From positions 1 to 38,498 of the forward strand of contig JANNNX010000027.1 of NCBI GenBank assembly GCA_031398745.1: a stretch of DNA of 38,498 nt. The letters run 5' to 3'. Shown here piece after piece: positions 24,733-32,613 of the stretch (its first letter is position 1; every line of letters starts with the position of its first letter). A program made the translations under genes and the position numbers. Origin of the DNA: JANNNX01 sp031398745 (GTDB lineage: Bacteria; Actinomycetota; Acidimicrobiia; Acidimicrobiales; CADCSY01). Under the pieces are notes generated by a model. It was not told where the DNA came from. It saw nothing but the letters and a program-made list of their open reading frames with translations, and searched no databases.

Positions 24733-25188
24733 GTGAGCGGCCGCGAGGGAGGCGTCGGGAGCCGGCGCGAGGCCCGCGAGCGGGCCCTCAGCCTCCTCTA
24801 CGAGGCCGACGTCAAGGGGGCCTCGGGCGACGACGTGCTGCGAGCCTTGCCGGTCGAGCCCGAGGCCTACGCCCGCGACCTGGTGGAGGGGGTGGGCGCG
24901 CACCGGGGCGAGCTCGACGAGCTCATCCGGCGCTTCGCCAAGGGCTGGTCGCTCGAGCGCATGCCCGTCATCGACCGGACCCTCCTGCGGATGGCCGGCT
25001 TCGAGCTCGGCTGGCGGGGCGACGTGCCCACCGCGGTGGTGATCGACGAGGCCGTCGAGTTGGCCAAGGAGTACTCGACCGACGACTCGGGCCGCTTCGT
25101 CAACGGGATGCTGGCCCGCCTGGCCATCGAGCTGCGCCCGCCGGCCAGCGACGACCCCACGCCCGACCTCCCGGCCGCCGCCGGCTGA
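24733..25188 (+). CDS. nusB: transcription antitermination factor NusB
   Basis: This 151-residue all-helical RNA-binding protein has SRREARERALSLLYEAD at the start and the C-terminal signature AVVIDEAVELAKEYSTDDSGRFVNGML. NusB with NusE binds boxA RNA and supports rRNA transcription antitermination. GTG 24733 lies 12 nt after efp. A Pro/Ala-rich tail follows the core. Pyrimidine genes often follow nusB in actinobacteria; here a cobalamin riboswitch and B12 operon follow instead. Confidence 0.94.
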   Translation: MSGREGGVGSRREARERALSLLYEADVKGASGDDVLRALPVEPEAYARDLVEGVGAHRGELDELIRRFAKGWSLERMPVIDRTLLRMAGFELGWRGDVPTAVVIDEAVELAKEYSTDDSGRFVNGMLARLAIELRPPASDDPTPDLPAAAG

Positions 25189-25232
25189 GCCGGTTGGCGC
25201 GAGGCGTCCGGCGCCTGTGCCAAGATCACCGC

Positions 25233-25322
25233 TTCACGTCGCAGCGAAGTCCGGTGCGAAACCGGCGCTGTCCCGCAACTGTGAGGCCCCTCGGGGTCGA
25301 GCCAGGTCGCCTGCGGCGTGAA
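25233..25322 (+). promoter_or_regulatory. cobalamin riboswitch aptamer
   Basis: The conserved core is present: CCGGTGCGAAACCGGCGCTG followed by TCCCGCAACTGTGAGG, and the B12 box GAGCCAGGTCGCCTGCG. The ends TTCACGTCGCAG (25233-25244) and CTGCGGCGTGAA (25311-25322) pair as a 12-bp P1 stem with one G-U. It controls the btuF-to-cobT operon, with the expression platform downstream (25366-25401). Confidence 0.93.
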
Positions 25323-25365
25323 AACGAACCACATGCTCTCGAGGAAGGAGCAGTTCGTCCGGCAA

Positions 25366-25401
25366 CTCCTGTCGGTCGGCCGATTCCTCGACCGACAGGA
25401 G
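25366..25401 (+). promoter_or_regulatory. SD-sequestering hairpin of the riboswitch
   Basis: CTCCTGTCGGTCG (25366-25378) pairs perfectly over 13 bp with 25389-25401, with a 10-nt loop. The 3' arm contains most of the AGGAGG Shine-Dalgarno (25397-25402) of btuF, whose ATG is at 25409. This implies translational control: corrinoid-bound RNA folds the hairpin and hides the SD. An upstream AAGGAG near 25354-25360 could pair with the 5' arm as an anti-sequestor (inference). Confidence 0.85.
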
Positions 25402-25408
25402 GCAACCC

Positions 25409-26284
25409 ATGCGCTACATCCGAACCCTGGCCCTCGTGCTGGTGGGCGTGCTGCTCACCGCGGCCTGCTCGACCTCGTCCTCGACCGACTCCGGAGAAGA
25501 CCCGCCGGCCGACGACGATCCGCAGGCCATCGTGTCGCTGTCACCGACCGCGACCGAGATGCTCTTCGCCATCGGTGCCGGCGACCAGGTGGTCGCGGTC
25601 GACGACCAGTCCGACTTCCCGGCCGACGTCCCCCGCACCGACCTCTCCGGCTTCGAGGTCAACGTCGAGGCCGTCCTCGGCTACGAGCCCGATCTGGTGG
25701 TGGCGTCGGACGACGCCGCGGCCGACGGTCTCGCGGCCGCTGGTGTCACCCTGCTGGTGCTGCCGGCGGCCGGCACCTTGACCGACGTCTACGACCAGCT
25801 GGTCGACCTCGGTGAGGCCACCGGGCACGAGGACGAGGCCGCCGAGGTGGCCGCCGATATGCGGACCGAGATCGACGAGATCACCGCGTCGGTGGCGTCG
25901 CGGGCATCGTCGCCGACCTATTACCACGAGCTCGACGACACCTATTACACGGTCACCTCGAGCACCTTCATCGGGCAGCTCTACGCCCTGGCCGGGGCCG
26001 AGAACATCGCCGACGCGGCCGACACCGACGGGTCGGGCTACCCCCAGTTGTCGGCCGAGTTCATCATCGCCGAGGACCCCGATCTGATCTTCCTGGCCGA
26101 CACCGAGTGCTGCGGTCAGTCGGCCACCACGGTGGCGGCCCGGCCCGGATGGGGTGAGCTGCGCGCCGTGAAGTCGGGCGACGTGATCGCCCTCGACGAC
26201 GACGTGGCCTCTCGCTGGGGTCCGCGGATCGTCGACCTCCTCCGTCAGATCGTCCATGCGGTGTCGGCCGTGCCGGCCGCGTAG
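25409..26284 (+). CDS. btuF: corrinoid ABC transporter substrate-binding lipoprotein
   Basis: This 291-residue lipoprotein has a signal peptide with lipobox LTAAC (Cys20), then a TroA-type periplasmic-binding fold: IVSLSPTATEMLFAIGAGDQ, a middle helix, and PGWGELRAVKSGDVIAL near the C-terminus. These motifs are typical of BtuF/FhuD-class binding proteins. The cobalamin riboswitch immediately upstream and the corrinoid enzymes downstream identify the ligand as a corrinoid. Translation is controlled by the hairpin covering its SD. btuC follows. Confidence 0.9.
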   Translation: MRYIRTLALVLVGVLLTAACSTSSSTDSGEDPPADDDPQAIVSLSPTATEMLFAIGAGDQVVAVDDQSDFPADVPRTDLSGFEVNVEAVLGYEPDLVVASDDAAADGLAAAGVTLLVLPAAGTLTDVYDQLVDLGEATGHEDEAAEVAADMRTEIDEITASVASRASSPTYYHELDDTYYTVTSSTFIGQLYALAGAENIADAADTDGSGYPQLSAEFIIAEDPDLIFLADTECCGQSATTVAARPGWGELRAVKSGDVIALDDDVASRWGPRIVDLLRQIVHAVSAVPAA

Positions 26285-26306
26285 CGACGACCGGCGAGGA
26301 GGGACG

Positions 26307-27356
26307 GTGGTGGTCGATCCGCGGGGGTTCCGGCGCCAGGCGCGTTGGTCGGCGGCCGGGGCGGTGGCGGTGGCGGTGGCCCTGGTGCTCGGCGTGAGTA
26401 TCGGGGCCGTCGGCATTGCCCCGGCCCGGACGCTGGCCGAGCTGGCCGACCACCTCCCCTTCGTCGACCTCGACTCCGGCCTCAGCTCGCGCCAGGCCGC
26501 CATCGTGTGGGAGCTCCGAGCCCCCCGGGTGGTGGTGGCCCTGCTGGTGGGCTCGATGCTGGCGGTGGCGGGTGCGTCCTACCAGGGCGTCTTCCGCAAC
26601 CCACTGGCCGACCCGTACCTGCTGGGGGCGGCCGCCGGCGCCGGCTTGGGCGCCACCGCCAGCATCGTGGCCGGGGCCTCGGCCCACGGCGGCCTGCTCG
26701 ACCCGGTCCCACTGGCCGCCTTCGTGGGGGCGCTGGGCGCGGTCGCTGCCGCCTACGTCCTGGGTGCGGCCGGCCAGGGCGGGCGGGCCACCGCCACCCT
26801 GGTGCTGGCCGGAGTGGCGGTGGCCAGCTTCCTCACCGCCGCCCAGACGTTCCTTCAGCAGCGCAACGCCGAGTCGATCCGAGAGATCTACTCGTGGCTC
26901 CTTGGCCGCCTGGGCACCGCCACCTGGCAGGAGGTGGCGCTGCTGGTGCCCTACTGGGCGCTCACCATGGCCGTGCTGGTGGCCCACGGCCGCAGCCTCG
27001 ACGTGCTGGCGGTGGGCGACGCCGAGGCCACCAGCCTCGGGTTGGCCACCAACCGGGTGCGGATCGTGGTGGTGGTGGCGGCGTCCTTGGCCACCGCCGC
27101 GGCGGTGGCCGCCACCGGGCTGATCGGCTTCGTCGGCATCGTCGTGCCCCACGCCCTTCGCCTGGGCGCGGGCACCAGCTTTCGCCGGCTGCTGCCGCTG
27201 TGCGTGCTGTTCGGGGGCGCCTTCCTGGCCCTGGCCGATCTCGTGGCCCGCACCGCGTTGGCACCCGGCGAGATCCCCATCGGGGTGGTCACCGCCGCGG
27301 TCGGCGCGCCGTTCTTCATCGTCGTGCTGCGCACCACCCGGGTGTCGATCCGATGA
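26307..27356 (+). CDS. btuC: corrinoid ABC transporter permease (FecCD/BtuC family)
   Basis: This permease of about 349 residues has some ten membrane helices. Family motifs: LRAPRVVVALLVGSMLAVAG, YQGVFRNPLADPYLLG, and near the C-terminus GLIGFVGIVVPHALRL, the coupling region that meets the ATPase. SD AGGAGG at 26297-26302 supports GTG 26307 or the adjacent GTG 26310; the longer frame would overlap btuF. The stop overlaps btuD (ATGA). Together with BtuF and BtuD it forms the corrinoid importer. Confidence 0.93.
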   Translation: MVVDPRGFRRQARWSAAGAVAVAVALVLGVSIGAVGIAPARTLAELADHLPFVDLDSGLSSRQAAIVWELRAPRVVVALLVGSMLAVAGASYQGVFRNPLADPYLLGAAAGAGLGATASIVAGASAHGGLLDPVPLAAFVGALGAVAAAYVLGAAGQGGRATATLVLAGVAVASFLTAAQTFLQQRNAESIREIYSWLLGRLGTATWQEVALLVPYWALTMAVLVAHGRSLDVLAVGDAEATSLGLATNRVRIVVVVAASLATAAAVAATGLIGFVGIVVPHALRLGAGTSFRRLLPLCVLFGGAFLALADLVARTALAPGEIPIGVVTAAVGAPFFIVVLRTTRVSIR

Positions 27357-28219
27357 GCGCTCCCGAGCCGCTGCGGGCAGGCCCGGGTCTCGGGACCGGG
27401 CCCGGCGTCGGCGCCGGCGTCGGCGTCGAGCCCCCGGCGGTGGTGTGCACGGGCCTGTCGGTCCGCTACGACCGTCGCCGGGTGCTCGACAGCGTCGACC
27501 TGGCGGTGGCGGCCGGGTCGTGGTGCTCGATCGTGGGTCCGAACGGCGCCGGCAAGACAACGCTGCTCCACGCGGTGGCCGGCCTGGTGACCTCCGAGGG
27601 GGCGGTCGCGCTGGCCGGCACGCCGGCCCACTCGCTGCGCCCCCGCCAGCGGGCCCGCCGGGTGGCCCTGGTGCCCCAGGTGCCCATCGTCCCGTCGGGC
27701 ATCTCGGTCGCCGACTACGTGCTGCTGGGCCGGACCCCCCACCTGTCGTTCTTCGGGGCCGAGGGGCCGGGCGACCACGACGCCGTGGGTGAGGCCCTGG
27801 CCGCCCTCGACCTCGAGGCCTTCGCCCGCCGGCCGGTCGAGTCATTGTCGGGGGGCGAGCGCCAGCGGGTCGTGATCGCCCGAGCGCTGGCCCAGCAGGC
27901 CGGGCTGCTGTTCCTCGACGAGCCCACCACCGCCCTCGACATCGCCCACCAGCAACAGGTGCTCGAGCTGCTGGACGGGCTTCGCCGCTCGAGGGGGTTG
28001 ACCATCGTGGCCACCCTGCACGACCTGACGGTTGCCGGTCTCTACACCGATCAGCTGGTGCTGTTGGCCGAGGGTCGCATCGTCGAGCGCGGCTCGCCGG
28101 CCGAGGTCCTGACCGAGGCGATCATCGCCCGCCACTACGGCGCCCAGGTGACCGTCCTGCCCAGCGCGTCGGGGCCCATCGTGGTCCCGCTGCGCCTCAT
28201 CGAGGGAGATGCCCCGTGA
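27353..28219 (+). CDS. btuD: corrinoid ABC transporter ATPase
   Basis: This 288-residue ABC ATPase has Walker A GPNGAGKTT, Q-loop VPQVP, signature LSGGERQRV, Walker B LLFLDEPTTALD and switch-His TLHD. It carries an N-terminal Gly/Pro/Val-rich extension of about 25 residues (GLGTGPGVGAGVGV) before the ATPase fold. A C-terminal tail of about 50 residues extends past the core. ATG 27353 overlaps btuC, and the stop overlaps cobO (GTGA). Confidence 0.93.
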   Translation: MSAPEPLRAGPGLGTGPGVGAGVGVEPPAVVCTGLSVRYDRRRVLDSVDLAVAAGSWCSIVGPNGAGKTTLLHAVAGLVTSEGAVALAGTPAHSLRPRQRARRVALVPQVPIVPSGISVADYVLLGRTPHLSFFGAEGPGDHDAVGEALAALDLEAFARRPVESLSGGERQRVVIARALAQQAGLLFLDEPTTALDIAHQQQVLELLDGLRRSRGLTIVATLHDLTVAGLYTDQLVLLAEGRIVERGSPAEVLTEAIIARHYGAQVTVLPSASGPIVVPLRLIEGDAP

Positions 28220-28782
28220 ACGCCGAACCGCCCGTCGAGCACCACCTCCCGGAAGGGACCCGGACCGCCCGGTCGCTGGTGGTGGTCAACACCGGCGACG
28301 GCAAGGGCAAGTCGTCGGCCGCCTTCGGGGTGATGCTGCGGGCGGTGGCGCGCGACTGGCGGGTGGGAGTCGTGCAGTTCCTCAAGTCGGGGGCGTGGAC
28401 CGTGGGGGAGGAGGCGATCGGACGGCGCTTGGGGGTCGACTGGTGGGCCGCGGGCGAGGGCTTCACCTGGGACTCCGAGGACCTCACCGCCGACCAGGCC
28501 GTCGCCGCCCAGGCCTGGGCCCAGGCCCGGAGCCTGATCGAGGCGGGGGCGCACCGCCTGGTGATCCTCGACGAGATCACCTACCCCATGAACTGGGGGT
28601 GGATCGACACCGCCGAGGTGGTGGCGGCCGTCGTCGGCCGTCCCGAGACGGTGAGCATCGTGCTCACCGGGCGCGACGCGCCGCCGGCCCTCATCGAGGT
28701 GGCCGACACCGTCACCGAGATGCGCAAGGTCAAGCACGCCTACGACCAGGGCATCGTGGCCAAGAAGGGCATCGACTACTGA
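28216..28782 (+). CDS. cobO: corrinoid adenosyltransferase (CobO/BtuR family)
   Basis: This 188-residue enzyme transfers the adenosyl group of ATP to Co(I) of cobyrinic acid diamide or cobinamide. The altered P-loop NTGDGKGKSS lies at residues 25-34, followed by VVQFLKSG, LVILDEITYPMNWGWI, LTGRDAPPALIEVADTVTEM and the C-terminal KHAYDQGIVAKKGIDY signature. Length is normal. Makes AdoCbi/AdoCby, substrates for the next enzymes. It ends in a TGATG overlap with cbiZ. Confidence 0.95.
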   Translation: MNAEPPVEHHLPEGTRTARSLVVVNTGDGKGKSSAAFGVMLRAVARDWRVGVVQFLKSGAWTVGEEAIGRRLGVDWWAAGEGFTWDSEDLTADQAVAAQAWAQARSLIEAGAHRLVILDEITYPMNWGWIDTAEVVAAVVGRPETVSIVLTGRDAPPALIEVADTVTEMRKVKHAYDQGIVAKKGIDY

Positions 28783-29495
28783 TGGCGGCCATCGGCGCCT
28801 CGTTCGTGCCCGACGCCGGCGTCGGTCGTCCGGCGCTGGTCTGGCGCTTCGACCGACCCCGCCTGGTGGCGTCGTCGGCCGCCTGGGGCGGCGGACTGGG
28901 CCCGAGGGCGGCGGTAGTTAACCTCGAGGTCGACCTCGACTACGGCCCCGACGACGTGCCCGCCGACCTGGCCCGGCGGGCCGAGCATCTCGGCCTGGTG
29001 CCGGCCGACACCGTGGCCCTGTGCACCGCGGCGTCGGTCGAGCGGGTGGTCGAGGCGGTCGACGGCGGAGTGGTGGTGTGGGCCACGGTCGGGCTCAGCC
29101 ACCCGACGTGGGCCGCCGAGCCCGAGGGCGGCGACCGCTTGTCGGCCGCGGCGGCCGCGTCGAGCCTGGGGTGGACGGCCGGCACGATCAACCTCGTCGC
29201 TCTGGTGCCGGTCGGCCTCGAACCGGGGGCGCTGATCAACGCGGTGGCCACCGCCACCGAGGCCAAGGCCCAGGCCCTGGCCGAGGCTGGAGTCCCGGGC
29301 ACCGGCACCGCCAGTGACGCGGTGTGCGTGGCCTGCCCCGTCGACGGACCGGTCGAGCGCTACGCCGGCCCCCGGGCCCCGGTCGGTGCCGCCCTGGCCC
29401 GGGCCGTGCACCGCGCCGTGGCCGACGGTGCCGCCAGCTGGCTCGCGGCTGCGGGTGACGCCGCCGATCCCGACCTCGGCGGGACGGCCCGGTGA
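28782..29495 (+). CDS. cbiZ: adenosylcobinamide amidohydrolase CbiZ
   Basis: This 237-residue enzyme hydrolyses the amide bond of adenosylcobinamide (or adenosylpseudocobalamin) to adenosylcobyric acid, allowing salvage and lower-ligand exchange. Family features: AWGGGLGPRAAVVN near the N-terminus, a central WATVGLSHP, then GTINLVALVPVGLEPGALINAVATATEAKAQAL and the following GTGTASDAVCVAC. ATG 28782 overlaps the cobO stop by one base; the stop overlaps cobU. Together with CbiB downstream it completes a cut-and-rebuild pathway. Confidence 0.88.
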   Translation: MAAIGASFVPDAGVGRPALVWRFDRPRLVASSAAWGGGLGPRAAVVNLEVDLDYGPDDVPADLARRAEHLGLVPADTVALCTAASVERVVEAVDGGVVVWATVGLSHPTWAAEPEGGDRLSAAAAASSLGWTAGTINLVALVPVGLEPGALINAVATATEAKAQALAEAGVPGTGTASDAVCVACPVDGPVERYAGPRAPVGAALARAVHRAVADGAASWLAAAGDAADPDLGGTAR

Positions 29496-30049
29496 TCGTC
29501 CTCGTGCTCGGCGGCGTGCGGTCGGGCAAGTCGTCGGTGGCCGAGCGGGTGGCGGCCGCCGCCGGGGCTCCCGTGACCTACGTGGCCACCGCCCGCCCGG
29601 CGGCCGACGACGCCGACCTCGAGGCCCGCATCGCCGAGCACCGCCGCCGCCGTCCCCCCACCTGGACCACCCGGGAGTCGGGCGCCGACCTGGCCGCGGC
29701 GGTGGCCCAGGTGGCCCCGGCCGACACCGTCCTGGTCGACTCCCTCGGCACCTGGCTGGCCGGGCTGGAAGGCGGCGAGCCCGATACCGCCGGGCTGGTG
29801 GCCGTGCTCGAGGCTCGGCCCGGCCTCAGCGTGTTGGTCGGCGAGGAGGTCGGCCTCGGCGTCCACCCCCCGACCGCGGTGGGACGCCGGTTCGCCGATG
29901 CCCTGGGCACCCTCAACCGACGGGTGGGGGAGCGGGCCGACCACGTCCTGCTGGTGGCCGCAGGCCGGGCCACGGTCCTCGAACCGGGCGACGACGTCCT
30001 GGGTCGACTGGGCCTCTCGGGGTCGGCGGGGGCCGCCGGCGGTGGGTGA
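29492..30049 (+). CDS. cobU: adenosylcobinamide kinase/guanylyltransferase
   Basis: This 185-residue CobU-type bifunctional enzyme phosphorylates adenosylcobinamide and transfers GMP to it. P-loop GGVRSGKSS (7-15), YVATARPAADD (RecA-like second motif), His50 in ARIAEHRRRRP (the guanylylated histidine region), VLVDSLGTWLAG, and EEVGLGVHP are all present. Starts with GTG overlapping cbiZ, and overlaps cobS by 8 nt. Confidence 0.94.
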   Translation: MIVLVLGGVRSGKSSVAERVAAAAGAPVTYVATARPAADDADLEARIAEHRRRRPPTWTTRESGADLAAAVAQVAPADTVLVDSLGTWLAGLEGGEPDTAGLVAVLEARPGLSVLVGEEVGLGVHPPTAVGRRFADALGTLNRRVGERADHVLLVAAGRATVLEPGDDVLGRLGLSGSAGAAGGG

Positions 30050-30740
30050 GGCCTTCGGGTTCCTGAGCGTGCTGGGTGGGGCGGCGCCGCTTACCCGCCG
30101 GGCCCTGCCCTGGTTCCCGGTCGTCGGGCTGATGCTGGGCGCGGCGGTGGGCGCCGGTTGGGACCTCGGCCAACGGGTCCTGCCCTGGTCGGTGGCCGCC
30201 GGGCTGACCCTGGTGCTGGGTGCCGGGCTGACCGGTCTGCTCCACCTCGACGGGCTGGCCGACGCCGCCGACGGGCTCCTGCCCCCGGTGGCGCCGGCCC
30301 GGCGCCTGGAGATCATGCGCACCCCCGAGGTCGGGGCCTTCGGGGTGGCGGTGGTCGTCCTGGTCCTGCTCGTCCAGTTCGCCGCCCTCTCCTCGACCGG
30401 AGCCGAGCCGCTGGTGCTGGCCGGGCTGTGGGCCGCCTCCCGTGCGATCGCCGCCGGAGCGGTGGCGATCGTTCCCTACGCCCGGACCGAGGGCGCGGCC
30501 GCCGGGCTGGTCGAGGGCGCCCCCCGGTGGCCGGTGGTGGCGGTGCTCCCGGCCATGGCCCTCGCCGGCCTGGGCGCCGGGTGGGTCGGCGCGGTCGCCG
30601 TCGCCTCCGGCGCGGTCGCCGCCGCCGTGGTGGTGGCCCTCGCCCGGTCGAGGATCGGGGGCTTCACCGGCGACGTGCTGGGGGCGGCCATCGTGATCGG
30701 CGAGACCGTCGGGCTCGTGGTGTGCGGGGCCCGGTGGTGA
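30042..30740 (+). CDS. cobS: adenosylcobinamide-GDP ribazoletransferase (cobalamin synthase)
   Basis: This 232-residue integral membrane enzyme joins adenosylcobinamide-GDP to alpha-ribazole (or its 5'-phosphate). The Asp-rich metal site LHLDGLADAADGL is intact, followed by several membrane helices and RIGGFTGDVLGAAIVIGETVGL at the C-terminus. GTG 30042 is the in-frame start within the cobU end; GTG 30046 is out of frame. A stop overlap with cbiB (GTGA) follows. Confidence 0.93.
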   Translation: MGEAFGFLSVLGGAAPLTRRALPWFPVVGLMLGAAVGAGWDLGQRVLPWSVAAGLTLVLGAGLTGLLHLDGLADAADGLLPPVAPARRLEIMRTPEVGAFGVAVVVLVLLVQFAALSSTGAEPLVLAGLWAASRAIAAGAVAIVPYARTEGAAAGLVEGAPRWPVVAVLPAMALAGLGAGWVGAVAVASGAVAAAVVVALARSRIGGFTGDVLGAAIVIGETVGLVVCGARW

Positions 30741-31669
30741 GGGCGCTGACCGGTCGGGGCCTGGGTGTGGCTCTCGGGCTGCTGGCCGACCGCGCCCTGG
30801 GGGAGCCGCCGAACTCGGTGCACCCGGTGGCTGGGTTCGGGGCGGCCATGGGTGCGGTCGAGTCGGCCGTGTGGGCCGACAGCCGCCGGGCCGGTGTCGC
30901 CTACACCGCTCTCGGCACCGGTCTCGGGCTCGGCGTCGGCGCCGCGCTGCGGGGCGGTCGGGTGCTGTCCACCGCCACCGCGGTGGAGGTGGCGGCGGCC
31001 GGCCGGATGTTGCGCGACACCGCCTCGGCCATCGGTACCGACCTGGTCGACGGCGACCTCGACGCGGCCCGCGCTGCGCTGCCGGCGCTGTGCGGGCGCG
31101 ACGCCGAGGGCCTCGACCGCTCGGGCCTCGCCGCCGCGGTGGTCGAGTCGGTGGCCGAGAACCTGGTCGACGCGGTGGTGGCCCCGGCCTGGTGGGGACT
31201 GGTGGCCGGCGCTCCCGGCGCCCTCGCCCACCGGGCGGTGAACACCATGGACGCCATGGTCGGCCACCGCAACGAGCGCTACCAGCGCTTCGGATGGTCA
31301 TCGGCCCGACTCGACGACGGGGCCGCCTACCTGCCGGCCCGATTGACCGCCGCGCTGGTCGCTGGGGTGCGGCCCCGAGCCGCGAGGGCGGTCCTCCGGG
31401 GCGTCCGACGCGATGCCCCGGCCCACCCCTCGCCCAACGCCGGAGTGGCCGAGGCCGCGTTCGCGGCGGCCCTCGGCCTCGAGCTCGGGGGTCCGCTGCG
31501 CTACGCCGGCCGCTTCGACGAGCGGCCGCGGCTGGGCGCCGGTCCCCGGCCCCAACCGGTCGACGTGGCCCGGGCCGTGCGCCTGGCCGACGACGTCGAG
31601 CGGGCCCTGGTCGGCGGGTTGGTGGCGGTCGCCACCGGTGCCACCCTGTGGTCGGGCGTCCGCCGGTGA
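30737..31669 (+). CDS. cbiB: cobinamide-phosphate synthase (CbiB/CobD)
   Basis: This 310-residue membrane protein attaches aminopropanol (phosphate) to adenosylcobyric acid. Signature elements: LLADRALGEPPNSVHPVAGFG at the N-terminus, ESVAENLVDAVVAPAWW, HRAVNTMDAMVGHRNERYQRFGW and DAPAHPSPNAGVAEAAFAAAL. These are the classical conserved blocks. GTG 30737 (or the adjacent GTG 30734) overlaps cobS; the stop overlaps the aminotransferase gene. CbiB reverses the cut made by CbiZ. Confidence 0.94.
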   Translation: MRALTGRGLGVALGLLADRALGEPPNSVHPVAGFGAAMGAVESAVWADSRRAGVAYTALGTGLGLGVGAALRGGRVLSTATAVEVAAAGRMLRDTASAIGTDLVDGDLDAARAALPALCGRDAEGLDRSGLAAAVVESVAENLVDAVVAPAWWGLVAGAPGALAHRAVNTMDAMVGHRNERYQRFGWSSARLDDGAAYLPARLTAALVAGVRPRAARAVLRGVRRDAPAHPSPNAGVAEAAFAAALGLELGGPLRYAGRFDERPRLGAGPRPQPVDVARAVRLADDVERALVGGLVAVATGATLWSGVRR

Positions 31670-32613
31670 GCGCGCCCCAGCCCGGTGCCCACGGCGGCGA
31701 CGGGGCCCTGCTGGCCCGCAACCTCGGGGTCGATCCGTCGGCCGTGCTCGACCTCTCGGCCAGCTTGAACCCGCTGGCCGAACCGGTGGCGCCGATCGTG
31801 GCCGCCCATCTCGACGCCGCCGGCCGCTACCCCGACGCCAGGCCCGCCACCCTCGCCCTGGCCGACGCTCTCGGCGTCGACCCCGACCGGGTGGTCCTGA
31901 CCAACGGGGGCGCCGAGGCCATCGCCCTGGTGGCCGCCGAGTGCCCCCGGGGCTGGGTCGAGGAGCCGGAGTTCTCCCTCTACCGGCGCCACCTGGAGGT
32001 GCTGGCGCCCGACGCCCCCCGGTGGCGCTCCAACCCGCGGAACCCGACGGGCCGCCTGGCCGACCCCGACGAGGTGGCCGGCGTGTGGGACGAGGCCTTC
32101 TACCCGCTTGCCACCGGGCGCTGGACGCGGGGCGACGCCGAGCGGGGCTCGGTGGTGGTCGGCTCGTTGACCAAGCTGTTCGCCGCCCCCGGGCTCCGGC
32201 TCGGCTACGTGCTGGCCCCCGACCCCGCGCTGGCCGCCGCCGTCCGCCGCCGCCAGCCCCGGTGGTCGGTGAACGGGCTGGCCGCCGCGGTGGTCCCCGA
32301 GTTGCTGGCCGGCGCCGACCTGGCCGGCTGGGCTGAGGAGATCGCCCGGCTGCGGGCCCGCCTGGTCGCCCTCCTGGCCGACCACGGGCACCGGGCCGAA
32401 CCGTCGGCCGCGTGTTACGTGCTGGTCCGCCGCGCTCCCGGCCTGCGCGACCGGCTGGCGGCTCGGGGCGTGCTGGTCCGCGACACCGGCTCGTTCGGCC
32501 TGGTGGAGGGCGTCCGGGTGGCGGTGCCCGACCACCGAGGGCTCGAGCGACTGGCCGACGCCCTGGCCGACGCCGACGCCGATGCCAGCCCGACCGAGGA
32601 GAGAGACCGATGA
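31666..32613 (+). CDS. cobC: CobC/CobD-type threonine-phosphate decarboxylase-like aminotransferase, compact
   Basis: This 315-residue PLP fold-type I protein resembles histidinol-phosphate aminotransferase and L-threonine-O-3-phosphate decarboxylase (maker of the aminopropanol phosphate arm). Seen: LDLSASLNPLAEP, GRYPDARP, LTNGGAEAIALVA, NPRNPTG (123-129), PLP-pyridine Asp142 in WDEAF and Schiff-base Lys170 in GSLTKLFAAPGLRLGY. Only about 16 residues separate Tyr106 from Asn123, roughly 30 fewer than the family normally has, so one strand-helix unit appears deleted. Context with cbiB supports the decarboxylase role; an intact frame argues against a pseudogene. Confidence 0.82.
   Translation: MSAPQPGAHGGDGALLARNLGVDPSAVLDLSASLNPLAEPVAPIVAAHLDAAGRYPDARPATLALADALGVDPDRVVLTNGGAEAIALVAAECPRGWVEEPEFSLYRRHLEVLAPDAPRWRSNPRNPTGRLADPDEVAGVWDEAFYPLATGRWTRGDAERGSVVVGSLTKLFAAPGLRLGYVLAPDPALAAAVRRRQPRWSVNGLAAAVVPELLAGADLAGWAEEIARLRARLVALLADHGHRAEPSAACYVLVRRAPGLRDRLAARGVLVRDTGSFGLVEGVRVAVPDHRGLERLADALADADADASPTEERDR

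Noticed and set aside
22795..24903. Long minus-strand open frame opposite pepP and efp
   Set aside because: Spans three well-identified plus-strand genes and has low-complexity His/Gly-rich sequence; a codon-bias artefact.
26064..27845. Minus-strand open frame opposite btuC/btuD
   Set aside because: Pro/Arg/Gly-rich with no recognisable fold; opposite genes with complete ABC transporter motifs.
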